Part shown: one piece after another, positions 51,903 through 60,540 of the stretch
How positions within the stretch are numbered: position 1 is the first letter of the stretch
How the letters are laid out: every line of letters begins with the position of its first letter
NCBI GenBank assembly: GCA_048266425.1
Contig: JBLWZN010000006.1
Span: 51,744 to 115,743, forward strand
DNA length: 64,000 nucleotides
Source of the DNA: Cerina sp048266425
Lineage (GTDB): Bacteria; Bacteroidota; Bacteroidia; Flavobacteriales; Flavobacteriaceae
Reading direction: 5' to 3'
Notes under the pieces: generated by a model
What the model was told of the DNA's origin: nothing
The model's input: only the letters and a program-made list of their open reading frames with translations
Database searches by the model: none
Position numbers and translations under genes: made by a program

Positions 51903-52034
51903 GGACGGGAGGATTAGAGGAGAGCAAGATAGCGAAAATCGGCGATATTTTTCTTACAAGGAAGAATCGCTTGTCAGGAGTTATCAATCAAAATTATAAA
52001 TTTCCCTACCGTCCCGTTAAAACCTTGGGCAGTT
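51903..52034. repeat. Dispersed ~150-nt repeat (copy B)
   Basis: Resembles 45978-46128: same order of GATATTTTTCTTACAA, GTTATCAA, TTCCCTAC and AAACCTTGGGC, with complementary ends CGGGACGGGAGG and CCTACCGTCCCG. It fills most of the gap between the isomerase-like gene and the TPR gene. No coding sense. Confidence 0.55.
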
Positions 52035-52082
52035 TACCGGTTCTGTCGCGAAAACCCCATTTTCTTTAAGCGTTCCCGACGA

Positions 52083-53813
52083 TTACAGTACCGAAGCAAC
52101 TATCGTTATATCGGCATACTGCCAAGCCTTGTCAAATTCTTTTTTAATGGCCAGGGCTTCTTCCCGTTTGTCTTGTGCCATCAAGCTTTGGTAAAGTCCC
52201 ATCAGGGACCAGCCATTTTGGCGAAGGTGTTCAAGGTCTTCTTTATACACGGTTTCGGCTCCCCCATAGTCGTTGGCTTTTAACAAGATCGCACCTAGGG
52301 TCTGCCTTGTCGGGATGTACCAAGCTGCCGGTTCGCTGTAGATCAACTGGTCCTCCAGGATAACCGCTTCGCGCAATTGTTCGATCGCTTTGGGCAAATC
52401 TCCTTCCGCTGCCGCAACCTCCCCCGATACCACCGCATAGGCTACTTTGGCGATACTGGAACTGGGGTTTGTATAATTGGCTATAAGATCGTTGAGTTCT
52501 GGGTCATCTTTCATGGCCTCCAAGGCCTTTAATTCTTCCTTGGCCTCTTTTAAATTGTTTTTTCTGACAAAGGCGATCCCCCGGGCATAGTGCCGAATAA
52601 GTTTTAAATGTAAATAGTCGTCCCCTTGGTAGGGTACCGTCAGGATTTCGTTCCATTTTCCAAACCGGGTGTAGGCCAAGAGGGGCGTGGAGGCAAAGTC
52701 CTGAAGAAACGGCAGGGTTTTCAATTCGCCCACCGGTACTTTTTCGGCTGTCTTTTTGGCGGCATCGATTGCCAGTTCACTACGGCCGATCAGGCTGGAG
52801 GCCGACCATAGAAAGTGAAGATTGTGCGGGTAATATCCCAGCGGATACATGCCTTGGGCATAGCATTGGGAAATATAATCCTCATCGGCCAAGATGGCCG
52901 CCTCATTGGCTTTTATGGCATCCTGGTACCGCCCAACACGTATAAAGATATGGGAGGGCATGTGTACTATATGCCCGGCACCGGGCATCAAACTACCCAA
53001 TTTTTCCGCACTGGGAACGGCGAGGTCAGGTTTTGGGAGTTCTACCATATGGATGTAATAATGATGGGCCCCCGGATGGTCGGGATTGATCTGCATGGCT
53101 TTTTCCAATGCGGCCTTCCCCTTTAGGGTATTGGGAGCGGGATAGCCCTCATTGTCCCAATAGTTCCAGGGCATTGTGTTCATTATTGCCTCGGCGTACA
53201 AAGTCTGAATATCGGCATCCTCCGGAAATTCCGACAGCACTTTGGCCATAGCCTCCATATAGGCCATGTTCAAAACGGCAAGGTCGGTCGTTAAATCCTC
53301 GCTGTATCGCGATGCCAAGGCAGTTATCATGGCTTGCTCCTTGGGAGTGCCCTTGGCCGACATTTTTTTTGCCTTCGCGAGGGCCTTGTACGCCGTTCGT
53401 TTGCGCTCGTCATCGGGCAGGGCATCGTTGATGTTGGGTCCCAGGGCGTAGGCCTGCCCCCAATAAGTCATGGGCGCGTCGGGATCCAAGCGGGAGGCTT
53501 CCATAAAGGAACGGTGTGCCTCGGCATGGTTAAAGGCATACGATAGTTTTAGACCTTGGTTAAAAAACAGCTGTGCGCTGTCCTTATCCGTGCTGATGGG
53601 AAAATTGAGATTTCCCAGATTTTCGAACAAAGGCGCAATCTGCTGCGTGGTATCCACCGGACCCAACAGGTATTTGGCGACCGTACAGGGTATGGAGTTC
53701 ATGCCGGCCTTTTGAATCGGATTAGAATTGTGGTTCGTTCTTTGGAAAAGGAAGAAAAATACCGTAGAAAGAAGCACTATTGCAATGATGACCAAGTTTC
53801 GTTTTGTTTTCAT
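52083..53813 (-). CDS. TPR-repeat protein with N-terminal membrane anchor
   Basis: 576 residues from ATG 53813. A hydrophobic segment at about 5-22 (LVIIAIVLLSTVFFFLF) serves as signal or anchor, followed by TPR-like helical repeats (FNQGLKLSYAFNHAEAHRSF, TYWGQAYALGPN) and the conserved motifs HHYYIHMVE and HMPSHIFIRVGRYQDAI. Proteins of this kind are found across Bacteroidota and Proteobacteria, with unknown function. It stands alone, upstream of (and not part of) the trp operon. Confidence 0.82.
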   Translation of the reverse strand: MKTKRNLVIIAIVLLSTVFFFLFQRTNHNSNPIQKAGMNSIPCTVAKYLLGPVDTTQQIAPLFENLGNLNFPISTDKDSAQLFFNQGLKLSYAFNHAEAHRSFMEASRLDPDAPMTYWGQAYALGPNINDALPDDERKRTAYKALAKAKKMSAKGTPKEQAMITALASRYSEDLTTDLAVLNMAYMEAMAKVLSEFPEDADIQTLYAEAIMNTMPWNYWDNEGYPAPNTLKGKAALEKAMQINPDHPGAHHYYIHMVELPKPDLAVPSAEKLGSLMPGAGHIVHMPSHIFIRVGRYQDAIKANEAAILADEDYISQCYAQGMYPLGYYPHNLHFLWSASSLIGRSELAIDAAKKTAEKVPVGELKTLPFLQDFASTPLLAYTRFGKWNEILTVPYQGDDYLHLKLIRHYARGIAFVRKNNLKEAKEELKALEAMKDDPELNDLIANYTNPSSSIAKVAYAVVSGEVAAAEGDLPKAIEQLREAVILEDQLIYSEPAAWYIPTRQTLGAILLKANDYGGAETVYKEDLEHLRQNGWSLMGLYQSLMAQDKREEALAIKKEFDKAWQYADITIVASVL

Positions 53814-54076
53814 GACAGGACTATTGGTTAATGTTCTTAAAAAGAACTGCACGCAATGCGTCGATTGCAATTACTTATAAAAGGGGGTTTTTTGGGGGAA
53901 GAGATAAGGGGTAATACCCCTAATGGCCTTAAAGATAGGGAATTATACGAAACCAGCCAAAGAATTTGCGGCCCGTTTATTATGGTGATCAATAAATTTT
54001 CAAGTGAAGGATCCCTGTTTCCTTGCTACGATCCAAACCAGTTTAGTCCCGTTTCCTGGATGTAGACCTAACCTCT

Positions 54077-54841
54077 TTAACGTATACTGCTTACAAACTC
54101 CCCAATGTTATCCGTTCCTTTTTCTGTAAGGTGCTTGATAAAGGCCGAGCCGATAATAGCTCCCTTGGCCGATTTGGTGGCCTGCTGAAACGTATCGGCA
54201 TTACGGATCCCAAAGCCCACAATTTGGGGATTCTTGAGGTTTAGGGACGCAATACGATCAAAATAATCCGATTGTTCCGAACCAAACCCCGCCTGACTTC
54301 CGGTAACGCTTGCCGAGCTTACCATATAGATAAATCCGTCCGAAGCGGCATCGATCTGCCGTATACGTATATCACTGGTCTGTGGAGTGATCAGAAAAAT
54401 ATTTTTTAGGCCGAATTTCTTAAAAATCGATTCATATTGATCCTGATAAACGTCCAAAGGCAGGTCCGGAAGAATAAGTCCGTCGATACCTATTTCCTGG
54501 CACTTTTTGCAAAAGGCTTCCACTCCGTACTGCAATACCGGATTAAAATATCCCATGATGATCAACGGTATGGAGACCGATTTTCGGATGTCCTTTAATT
54601 GGTTGAACAACAGTTCGGTATGCATCCCATTTTTAAGGGCTTTGGTAGAGCTCGCCTGAATGGTAGGACCATCTGCCAATGGATCGCTAAACGGCAGGCC
54701 GATCTCGATCATATCCACCCCGTTTGCCTCCAGTTCCTGGATGATTTTCACCGTATCGTTCAAGGCAGGATATCCCGCCGTAAAGTAGATAGAGAGCAGC
54801 TTTTCGTTCCCTTGAAGTCTATTCGTAATTCTGTTCATCAC
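54077..54841 (-). CDS. trpA: Tryptophan synthase alpha chain
   Basis: Cleaves indole-3-glycerol phosphate and passes indole to TrpB. The 254-residue barrel shows YFTAGYPALNDT, MIEIGLPFSDPLADGPTIQ (catalytic Glu and Asp region), GLILPDLPLD and the phosphate-binding VGFGIRN. Last gene of the trp operon. A 731-nt gap separates it from trpB, filled by a 49-nt tandem array and a broken GIY-YIG gene, so the operon has been lengthened by insertions here. Confidence 0.94.
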   Translation of the reverse strand: MMNRITNRLQGNEKLLSIYFTAGYPALNDTVKIIQELEANGVDMIEIGLPFSDPLADGPTIQASSTKALKNGMHTELLFNQLKDIRKSVSIPLIIMGYFNPVLQYGVEAFCKKCQEIGIDGLILPDLPLDVYQDQYESIFKKFGLKNIFLITPQTSDIRIRQIDAASDGFIYMVSSASVTGSQAGFGSEQSDYFDRIASLNLKNPQIVGFGIRNADTFQQATKSAKGAIIGSAFIKHLTEKGTDNIGEFVSSIR

Positions 54842-54870
54842 TATTTATATTTTCTATCATTCCCGCGAAG

Positions 54871-55182
54871 GCGGGAATCTGTTCAATTTTTACCCGAAAC
54901 GTCGTTTCCATCTTCCGTAGCGGGAATCTGTTCAATTTTTGCCCGAAACCTCGTTTCCATCTTCCGCAGCGGGAATCTGTTCAATTTTTACCCGAAACGT
55001 CGTTTCGATCTTCCGCAGCGGGAATCTGTTCAATTTTTGCCCGAAACCTTGTTTCCATCTTCCGCAGCGGGAATCTGTTTAATTTTTGCCCGAAACCTTG
55101 TTTCCATCTTCCGCAGCGGGAATCTGTTCAATTTTTACCAGAAACATTGTTTATTCCTTCCGCAGCGGGAATCTGTTTAATC
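54871..55182. repeat. 49-nt tandem repeat array (six full copies plus a partial)
   Basis: Units begin with GCGGGAATCTGTT at 54871, 54920, 54969, 55018, 55067, 55116 and 55165, an exact 49-nt period. Each contains CCCGAAAC and CTTCCGCAGC, with a few substitutions between copies. The unit is not a multiple of three, and apparent reading frames simply cycle through it. The left end abuts a CCCGCGAAGGCGGG palindrome. Copy number is likely variable between strains. Confidence 0.92.
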
Positions 55183-55221
55183 ACCATCGGGAAGGTTGTT
55201 TACTTCCCCCTTAATGGATAT

Positions 55222-55512
55222 TTATTTATCCAACATCCATGTCAAATCCTCCCAGTTTGGATTCATATCATTAATAAGGTTCACTTTCCATTATCTGTTC
55301 CAATGTTTGATTTGCTTTTCTCTTTTGATGGCATTGTTGGCATATTGGATCGTTTCAAAATAGACCAAATTATGTACATTATACCTTCCAGAGAATCCTG
55401 GGTTACTTTTGGCTCGGTGCTGTTTTATTCTTCTGGTTAGGTTGTTTGTAAAACCTACATAAAGTACCGTTCTGTTTTTATTGGTTAATATATAAACATA
55501 ATAGCGGTGCAT
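55222..55512 (-). pseudogene. Small GIY-YIG nuclease gene with premature stop
   Basis: The 73-residue reading frame (55512 to a TAA at 55291) is a UvrC-like GIY-YIG domain protein: YYVYILTNKNRTVLYVGFTNNL and RREKQIKHWNR-type end. In the same frame beyond the TAA the usual C-terminus continues (WKVNLINDMNPNWEDLTW) to a second stop at 55222-55224. A single AAA-to-TAA change would explain it. The domain core is intact, so partial function cannot be excluded. It sits inside the trp operon. Confidence 0.8.
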
Positions 55513-55572
55513 CTTTTGGTTTTTAGTCGGTATTCGTGAGATTTCCGCCTGCGCGGAAATTGAAAAACAAGC

Positions 55573-56805
55573 TTACAGCTTGAAGTATTCAATATACGTG
55601 CTTAAATCCTTATCCCCCCGTCCGGAGAGCGTCACCACCACCACATCGTCCGGATTAAACTTTCGGGACTCAAAAATGGCAAAGGCATGCGATGATTCTA
55701 TTGCGGGGATAATGCCTTCCAATTTGGAGAGCAACATCCCTGCTTGCATGGCTTCATCATCCGTAATGGAAATAAATTCCGCCCGCCCGCTTTTGTACAA
55801 ATGGGCATGCATGGGTCCCACGCCTGGATAGTCCAGTCCGGCCGAAATGGAATAGGGCTCGGTGATCTGGCCGTCATCGGTCTGCATCAACAAGGTCTTG
55901 CAGCCATGGATGATCCCTAATTTCCCCAAGGCGGAAGTTGCAGCGCTCTCCCCGGAATCCACTCCTAGTCCGGCGGCTTCCACGGCGATGAGGCCAACCT
56001 CGTTTTCATGTAGAAAGTGATAATAGCTACCGGCGGCATTACTGCCGCCCCCAACACATGCGACCACATAATCGGGGTTGTTGCGACCTTCTTTTTCTTG
56101 TAACTGCCATTTTATCTCTTCGGAGATGACGGACTGGAACCTTGTTACCAGATCGGGGTAGGGGTGGGGGCCAATGGCCGATCCAATAATATAATGGGTG
56201 TCCACGGGATTGTTGATCCAATCCCTGATCGCTTCGTTGGTGGCGTCCTTCAACGTTCTACTTCCCGAAAGTGCAGGCCTTACCTCGGCACCCAACATTT
56301 TCATTCGGGCCACGTTGGGCGCTTGCCGGGCAATATCTATTTCACCCATATAAACCACGCATTGTACCCCCATAAGGGCGCATACGGTAGCTGTGGCCAC
56401 GCCATGTTGTCCTGCACCCGTTTCGGCAATTATCCGGGTCTTGCCCAAACGTTTCGCCATCAAAATCTGACCGATGGTGTTGTTTACCTTATGGGCACCG
56501 GTATGGTTGAGGTCTTCCCGCTTTAGGTAGATTTTGGTGCTGTATTTCTGACTCAGGCGTTCCGCAAAGTATAGCGGGGATGGCCGGCCCACATAATCTT
56601 TTAGCAATTGATCGAACTCCTTTTTAAAGGAGGGCTCCGCCATTATTTTTAGGTAATTCTGCCGCAGTTCTTCCACATTGGGATAGAGCATTTCGGGGAT
56701 ATAGGCCCCGCCAAATTCTCCATAGTAGCCCTTTTCGGTAACGTCATAGGGTCCTTTTTGGGGTTTTCCGCCCAAAGGAAGTTGTGTTTTTGTCGTTGTG
56801 TTCAT
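55573..56805 (-). CDS. trpB: Tryptophan synthase beta chain
   Basis: PLP enzyme joining indole and serine. The cofactor lysine is in NHTGAHKVN (residues ~96-104), the phosphate-binding loop is GGGSNAAG, and AETGAGQHG is conserved. 410 residues from ATG 56805. It lies 212 nt after trpF with a palindromic repeat between, and 731 nt before trpA. Confidence 0.95.
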   Translation of the reverse strand: MNTTTKTQLPLGGKPQKGPYDVTEKGYYGEFGGAYIPEMLYPNVEELRQNYLKIMAEPSFKKEFDQLLKDYVGRPSPLYFAERLSQKYSTKIYLKREDLNHTGAHKVNNTIGQILMAKRLGKTRIIAETGAGQHGVATATVCALMGVQCVVYMGEIDIARQAPNVARMKMLGAEVRPALSGSRTLKDATNEAIRDWINNPVDTHYIIGSAIGPHPYPDLVTRFQSVISEEIKWQLQEKEGRNNPDYVVACVGGGSNAAGSYYHFLHENEVGLIAVEAAGLGVDSGESAATSALGKLGIIHGCKTLLMQTDDGQITEPYSISAGLDYPGVGPMHAHLYKSGRAEFISITDDEAMQAGMLLSKLEGIIPAIESSHAFAIFESRKFNPDDVVVVTLSGRGDKDLSTYIEYFKL

Positions 56806-56916
56806 TGTTTTTAGTACTTAGTATTGAGTACGAAATATATTCTGAATCGGGTTCTGCGAAATCCAGAAAATTTAACCCCTCCGCCCCTTTGGGAACCCTG
56901 CCCGATTTCGTCATTT

Positions 56917-57000
56917 ATGTTGGCTCCCCTTTTTTCAAGGGGAGCCAGCCCGACATGGTCATTCTGGCGGGGTGCCGTAGGCGGAGGGGTTGCCGATAGT
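56917..57000. repeat. C/G-rich hairpin repeat between trpF and trpB
   Basis: A perfect hairpin GGCTCCCCTT (56922-56931) / AAGGGGAGCC (56937-56946), then GGTGCCGTAGGCGGAGGGG. It shares its sequence order with 10959-11050. The gap it fills (56806-57017) has no gene. Confidence 0.65.
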
Positions 57001-57017
57001 TGTTGTTTTGTTTATCC

Positions 57018-57716
57018 CTATTTAAACTCAATATTGCTTATAAACTCCTTCAATTTTTCAATATCCTTCAATCCCGGTTCCAGTTCAAATCGGCTATTTA
57101 TATCAATGGCGTGGCAATATTTGGACTCCGGACTGGCTAAAAAGTCCTTAATTTTCCCCACTTCCTCCAATCCGATTCCGCCACTTAAAAAAAAGGGTTT
57201 TGTGGACCGATAGTTTTTCAACACCTTCCAGTCGAACGTATAGCCATTGCCCCCGGGCAATTTCCCTTTGGTATCAAAAAGGAAATAGTCGCATACGTCT
57301 TCATACGGTTGGAGGGCCTTAAAGTCAAAATCGTCATGGATCGGAAACACCTTGATGATATCCACGGAAGCTTTTTTCAATTCCCTGCAAAATCCGGCAC
57401 TTTCCTTTCCGTGCAATTGTATCGCCTGAAGACCGTACCGGTCTATTTTTTCAAGAATAGCTTCCAGATTGGCATCGACAAAAACCCCTACCTTTTTAAT
57501 ATTATTTGGCAGCTCGGGAATGGTCCCTTCAAAACTTCGCTTGGAAGGCTCCCAAAAAATAAAGCCCAGATAGTCCGGATGTAATGCAGCAACTTCCTGG
57601 GTATTGAGCTTCATACCACAGATTTTCAGCGCTACGTCAGCCCTCCCCGTGCTTCGACTCCGCTCAGCCACCGGGGAGGGAGTTTGTTTTTTGATATGTA
57701 AATCACTTTTCTCCAT
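57018..57716 (-). CDS. trpF: Phosphoribosylanthranilate isomerase with repeat-encoded N-terminal extension
   Basis: Amadori rearrangement in tryptophan synthesis. The core begins KICGMK (residues 31-36, with the catalytic Cys) and holds the usual QLHG and phosphate-site FLSGGIG segments. The normal protein starts just before that core; here 30 extra residues precede it, and residues 13-26 (PSPVAERSRSTGRA) are encoded by a 40-nt palindromic repeat (57641-57680) that also occurs outside genes at 58546-58585. No start codon lies between the repeat and the core, so the repeat must be translated. ATG 57716 is assumed, GTG within the repeat possible. Confidence 0.92.
   Translation of the reverse strand: MEKSDLHIKKQTPSPVAERSRSTGRADVALKICGMKLNTQEVAALHPDYLGFIFWEPSKRSFEGTIPELPNNIKKVGVFVDANLEAILEKIDRYGLQAIQLHGKESAGFCRELKKASVDIIKVFPIHDDFDFKALQPYEDVCDYFLFDTKGKLPGGNGYTFDWKVLKNYRSTKPFFLSGGIGLEEVGKIKDFLASPESKYCHAIDINSRFELEPGLKDIEKLKEFISNIEFK
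57641..57680. repeat. Palindromic repeat inside the trpF reading frame
   Basis: CCCTCCCCG ... CGGGGAGGG arms around GTGCTTCGACTCCGCTCAG. An almost identical 40-nt copy lies at 58546-58585 between trpD and trpC. Confidence 0.85.
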
Positions 57717-57745
57717 TATCAATCATATTCCCCTCCTTGGAGGGG

Positions 57746-58534
57746 TTAGGAGCGGGTCAACATTCTTATAAACTCCCTTGCACTTTTCCCGGGATCATCG
57801 GTTTTCATAAAATTCTCCCCGATCAAAAATCCCTCAAATCCAAATGGGATTAATTCGTGTATGGCGTCTACCGAGCTGATGCCGCTTTCGGATATCTTTA
57901 CAAAATCGTTGGGAATCAAGGCCGAAAGGGATTTACTTGTTTCCAAACTTACCTCGAAGGTCTTTAGATTGCGATTGTTCACCCCCAGCATGTCCAGACT
58001 GGGCATGATGGATTTGTGTAATTCCTCTTCGTCATGGACCTCCAAAAGCACTTCCAATCCGAGGCTTTGGGCCAGCTCGGAAAAAGCTTTTATTTCTTTC
58101 TTGGTAAGGATGGCTGCGATCAACAGAATTACATCGGCGCCATAGGCCTTGGCCTCCAAAATTTGGTATTCATCGATAATGAACTCCTTCCGCAGCAAAG
58201 GCATTTGCACAGAAGCCCGGGCCAAAAGAAGGTCATCCAACGAACCTCCAAAGTATTTACCATCCGTAAGTACCGACATGCCACAAGCCCCCGCCTTTTC
58301 ATAACCAATAGCTACTGCATCAACACTCAACCCGTGGTTGATGACGGATTTGGAGGGCGACCTTCGCTTGTGTTCCGCAATGATTCCCGTACCGTTACTG
58401 CGCAATGCCTTGGCCATAGAAGTGGTCTTTCTTCCATAAAGTCGCGCAGCTTCCAACTGGGAAACCGGGACGACCTGTTTTTTAAGACGCACTTCCTTGC
58501 GCTTGTCAATGACTATTTTAGTTAGTATATCCAT
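57746..58534 (-). CDS. trpC: Indole-3-glycerol-phosphate synthase
   Basis: Ring closure giving indole-3-glycerol phosphate. 262 residues from ATG 58534: EHKRRSPSK (phosphate and catalytic Lys), VLTDGKYFGGSLDDL, PLLRKEFIIDEYQI, and LGVNNRNLKTF are clear. Monofunctional; trpF is the next gene, 29 nt downstream. A repeat-rich 181-nt gap separates it from trpD. Confidence 0.95.
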   Translation of the reverse strand: MDILTKIVIDKRKEVRLKKQVVPVSQLEAARLYGRKTTSMAKALRSNGTGIIAEHKRRSPSKSVINHGLSVDAVAIGYEKAGACGMSVLTDGKYFGGSLDDLLLARASVQMPLLRKEFIIDEYQILEAKAYGADVILLIAAILTKKEIKAFSELAQSLGLEVLLEVHDEEELHKSIMPSLDMLGVNNRNLKTFEVSLETSKSLSALIPNDFVKISESGISSVDAIHELIPFGFEGFLIGENFMKTDDPGKSAREFIRMLTRS

Positions 58535-58545
58535 TCCCAATCCGA

Positions 58546-58700
58546 CCCTCCCCGTGCTTCGGCTACGCCCGGCAACCGGGGAGGGAGTTTTTAGTTATTA
58601 TTGTTCTTTGTTGTTCCTTCTGGTTATTTTTTGTGTTCGACCCCTCCCCAACCCTCCCCCAAGGGGAGGGAGTTATTAGTTAACTCCCCTCCTTAGGAAT
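58546..58700. repeat. Cluster of palindromic repeats between trpD and trpC
   Basis: Contains the 40-nt palindrome at 58546-58585 and then CCCTCCCCAACCCTCCCCC / GGGGAGGGAG words and CTCCCCTCC up to ~58700. At least two hairpins would form in the trp mRNA here. Confidence 0.75.
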
Positions 58701-58715
58701 GGTTGGGCAAGGATT

Positions 58716-59708
58716 TTACCGACTCAACTCCTGTAATTTCTTCAACGCTTTCAGGCCATTGCCGCTGAGCAAGGCTTCCTTTGCCTTATCGAATCCTGCT
58801 TTTGGCCCAATCCCTTCCACGGTTGCAATGGCCATCCCGGCATTGGCACAGACTACGTTGTTCTGGGGCTCGCTACCCCTTCCCTGTAATATGTTCATAA
58901 ATATTTGGGCCGATTCCCCTATGCCTTCACCTCCCTTGATATCGGACTGTAACACCGTATCAACACCAAAATCGGTCGGTTTTAACATGGATTCCGCATG
59001 GTTTGATATCGTTTTGGTGTCGCCGGTCAAGGAAATTTCGTCATAACCATCCAAGGCGTGTAAAATGGTAAAGTTTTTGTCCGTGTTCTGATAGAGGTAG
59101 CCGTACATCCTGGCGAGTTCCAAATTGAACACCCCCACCATTTGATTTTTGGGAAATGCGGGATTCACCATTGGGCCCAACATATTGAAAAACGTCTTAA
59201 CGGCCAATTCCCGCCGAATAGGCGCCACATTTTTCATCGCCGGATGAAACAACGGGGCGTGCAACACGCAAATGCCCGCCTGGTCCAAGGATTTTTCTAG
59301 GAAGTCCGCCTCATTGCTAAACTTAATGCCCAAAAACTCCATGACGTTGCTGCTTCCACATTTGGACGATACCCCATAATTGCCGTGTTTGGTTACCTTG
59401 ATTCCGGCCCCGGCCGTAACAAAGGATGCCAAGGTGGAAATATTAAAGGTGTCTTTGCCGTCCCCACCCGTACCACATAGGTCCACCGGGTTGTAGGCAG
59501 CAAGGTCTACGGCCAGGCAAAGCTCCAACAACGCATCCCTAAAACCTTCCAGTTCCTCGATGGTAACGCTGCGCATCATGTAAACGGTAAGAAAGGCAGC
59601 AATTTGGCTGGTATTGTAATCCCCTTTAGCGATATTGACCAATACCTGCTTGGCATCTTCCTTTGGCAGTATATCGTGATTGATCAATCGGTTTAAAATT
59701 TCCTTCAT
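58716..59708 (-). CDS. trpD: Anthranilate phosphoribosyltransferase
   Basis: Adds phosphoribosyl to anthranilate. The 330 residues show the PRPP motif CGTGGDGKDTFNIST near residue 80, the KHGNYGVSSKCGSSNVME segment and LGPMVNPAF. Separate from trpG. The 157-nt gap to trpG has GTACT-rich low-complexity sequence. Confidence 0.95.
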   Translation of the reverse strand: MKEILNRLINHDILPKEDAKQVLVNIAKGDYNTSQIAAFLTVYMMRSVTIEELEGFRDALLELCLAVDLAAYNPVDLCGTGGDGKDTFNISTLASFVTAGAGIKVTKHGNYGVSSKCGSSNVMEFLGIKFSNEADFLEKSLDQAGICVLHAPLFHPAMKNVAPIRRELAVKTFFNMLGPMVNPAFPKNQMVGVFNLELARMYGYLYQNTDKNFTILHALDGYDEISLTGDTKTISNHAESMLKPTDFGVDTVLQSDIKGGEGIGESAQIFMNILQGRGSEPQNNVVCANAGMAIATVEGIGPKAGFDKAKEALLSGNGLKALKKLQELSR

Positions 59709-59719
59709 CTTTTTAGTAT

Positions 59720-59865
59720 TGAGATATCAGTATTGAGTATTAAGTACTTAGCACCGAGTAATGGGATTTTATGGCTTTTTAATTGTTTTTTAGTACTTTG
59801 TACTTAATACTTTGTTCTAATTTTTAGTACTAAGATATCAGTACTTAATACTTTGTACTCAGTAC
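59720..59865. repeat. TACTTAGTACT-type low-complexity repeat between trpG and trpD
   Basis: Repeated AGTATTGAGATATCAGTA, TTAGTACTTTGTACTTAATACT and AGTACTTAATACTTTGTACT words in both orientations. Related to 56810-56840 and 40290-40430. No gene. Confidence 0.65.
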
Positions 59866-60486
59866 TTAACACTTCTTCCCAAGCCAATTCCCCAGTATTC
59901 TTTTCCCGTGCGGTGTCAATACGGATTCCGGGTGAAACTGTACGGCACACACATCGTACACTTTGTGGCGCAAGGACATAACCTCGCCGTTTTCGTCCAG
60001 GGAGGTTGCTTCCAAAACATCGGGTAATTTAGGGTTGACCACCCAGGAATGGTAGCGACCCACTTCAATTTCCTTAGGAAGGCCATCGAACAGAATATCG
60101 TTTTTGACAATGTTTATTTTGGTAGCCACCCCGTGGTGTACGGTGTCCAAATTTACCAAGGAGCCCCCAAAAACTTCCCCTATGGCCTGTTGGCCCAAAC
60201 ACACGCCAAGGATACTTTTGGTAGGAGCATAGGTTTTTATGATTTCCTTTAGCAAACCGGCTTCATCCGGAATGCCAGGCCCCGGGGAAAGTACGATTTT
60301 GTCAAACGCGTTCGCTTCTTCCAGCTTCAGTTTGTCGTTCCTTTTTACCGTAACCACACAACCCAGATCCTCTAGGTAGTGGACCAGGTTGTAAGTGAAG
60401 CTATCGTAATTGTCTATGACAAGAACGGAAGTCCCTTGGCCATCAGATTGGGATGAATTTTCACTAGTATGCACTCTATTGCTCAT
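59866..60486 (-). CDS. trpG: Anthranilate synthase glutamine amidotransferase subunit
   Basis: Supplies ammonia to TrpE. Class I amidotransferase with VLVIDNYDSFTYNLVHYL, LSPGPGIPDEAG, nucleophile Cys in GVCLGQQAIGEVFGG, and His-Glu in AVQFHPESVLTPHG. 206 residues from ATG 60486, with ~20 residues (SNRVHTSENSSQSDGQGTS) before the usual start of the domain; a later start is possible but no obvious one is seen. Confidence 0.95.
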   Translation of the reverse strand: MSNRVHTSENSSQSDGQGTSVLVIDNYDSFTYNLVHYLEDLGCVVTVKRNDKLKLEEANAFDKIVLSPGPGIPDEAGLLKEIIKTYAPTKSILGVCLGQQAIGEVFGGSLVNLDTVHHGVATKINIVKNDILFDGLPKEIEVGRYHSWVVNPKLPDVLEATSLDENGEVMSLRHKVYDVCAVQFHPESVLTPHGKRILGNWLGKKC

Positions 60487-60540
60487 TTTTTGTCTTATAA
60501 TATCGTTTTCTACTCCCCTTTTTGGCAGGGGGTCGGACTC

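Noticed and set aside
53856..54065. Plus-strand reading frame of 69 codons between the TPR gene and trpA
   Set aside because: No recognisable domain, no promoter, low-complexity start and antisense to the general gene direction; looks like chance.
54599..55180. Plus-strand frame of 193 codons through trpA start and the tandem repeats
   Set aside because: Antisense to trpA, then cycles through the 49-nt repeat in different frames; the repeat length is not a multiple of three.
54871..55182. Possible CRISPR array
   Set aside because: The period is regular, but the parts between the most conserved words are themselves repeated from unit to unit, so there are no unique spacers; no cas genes are nearby.
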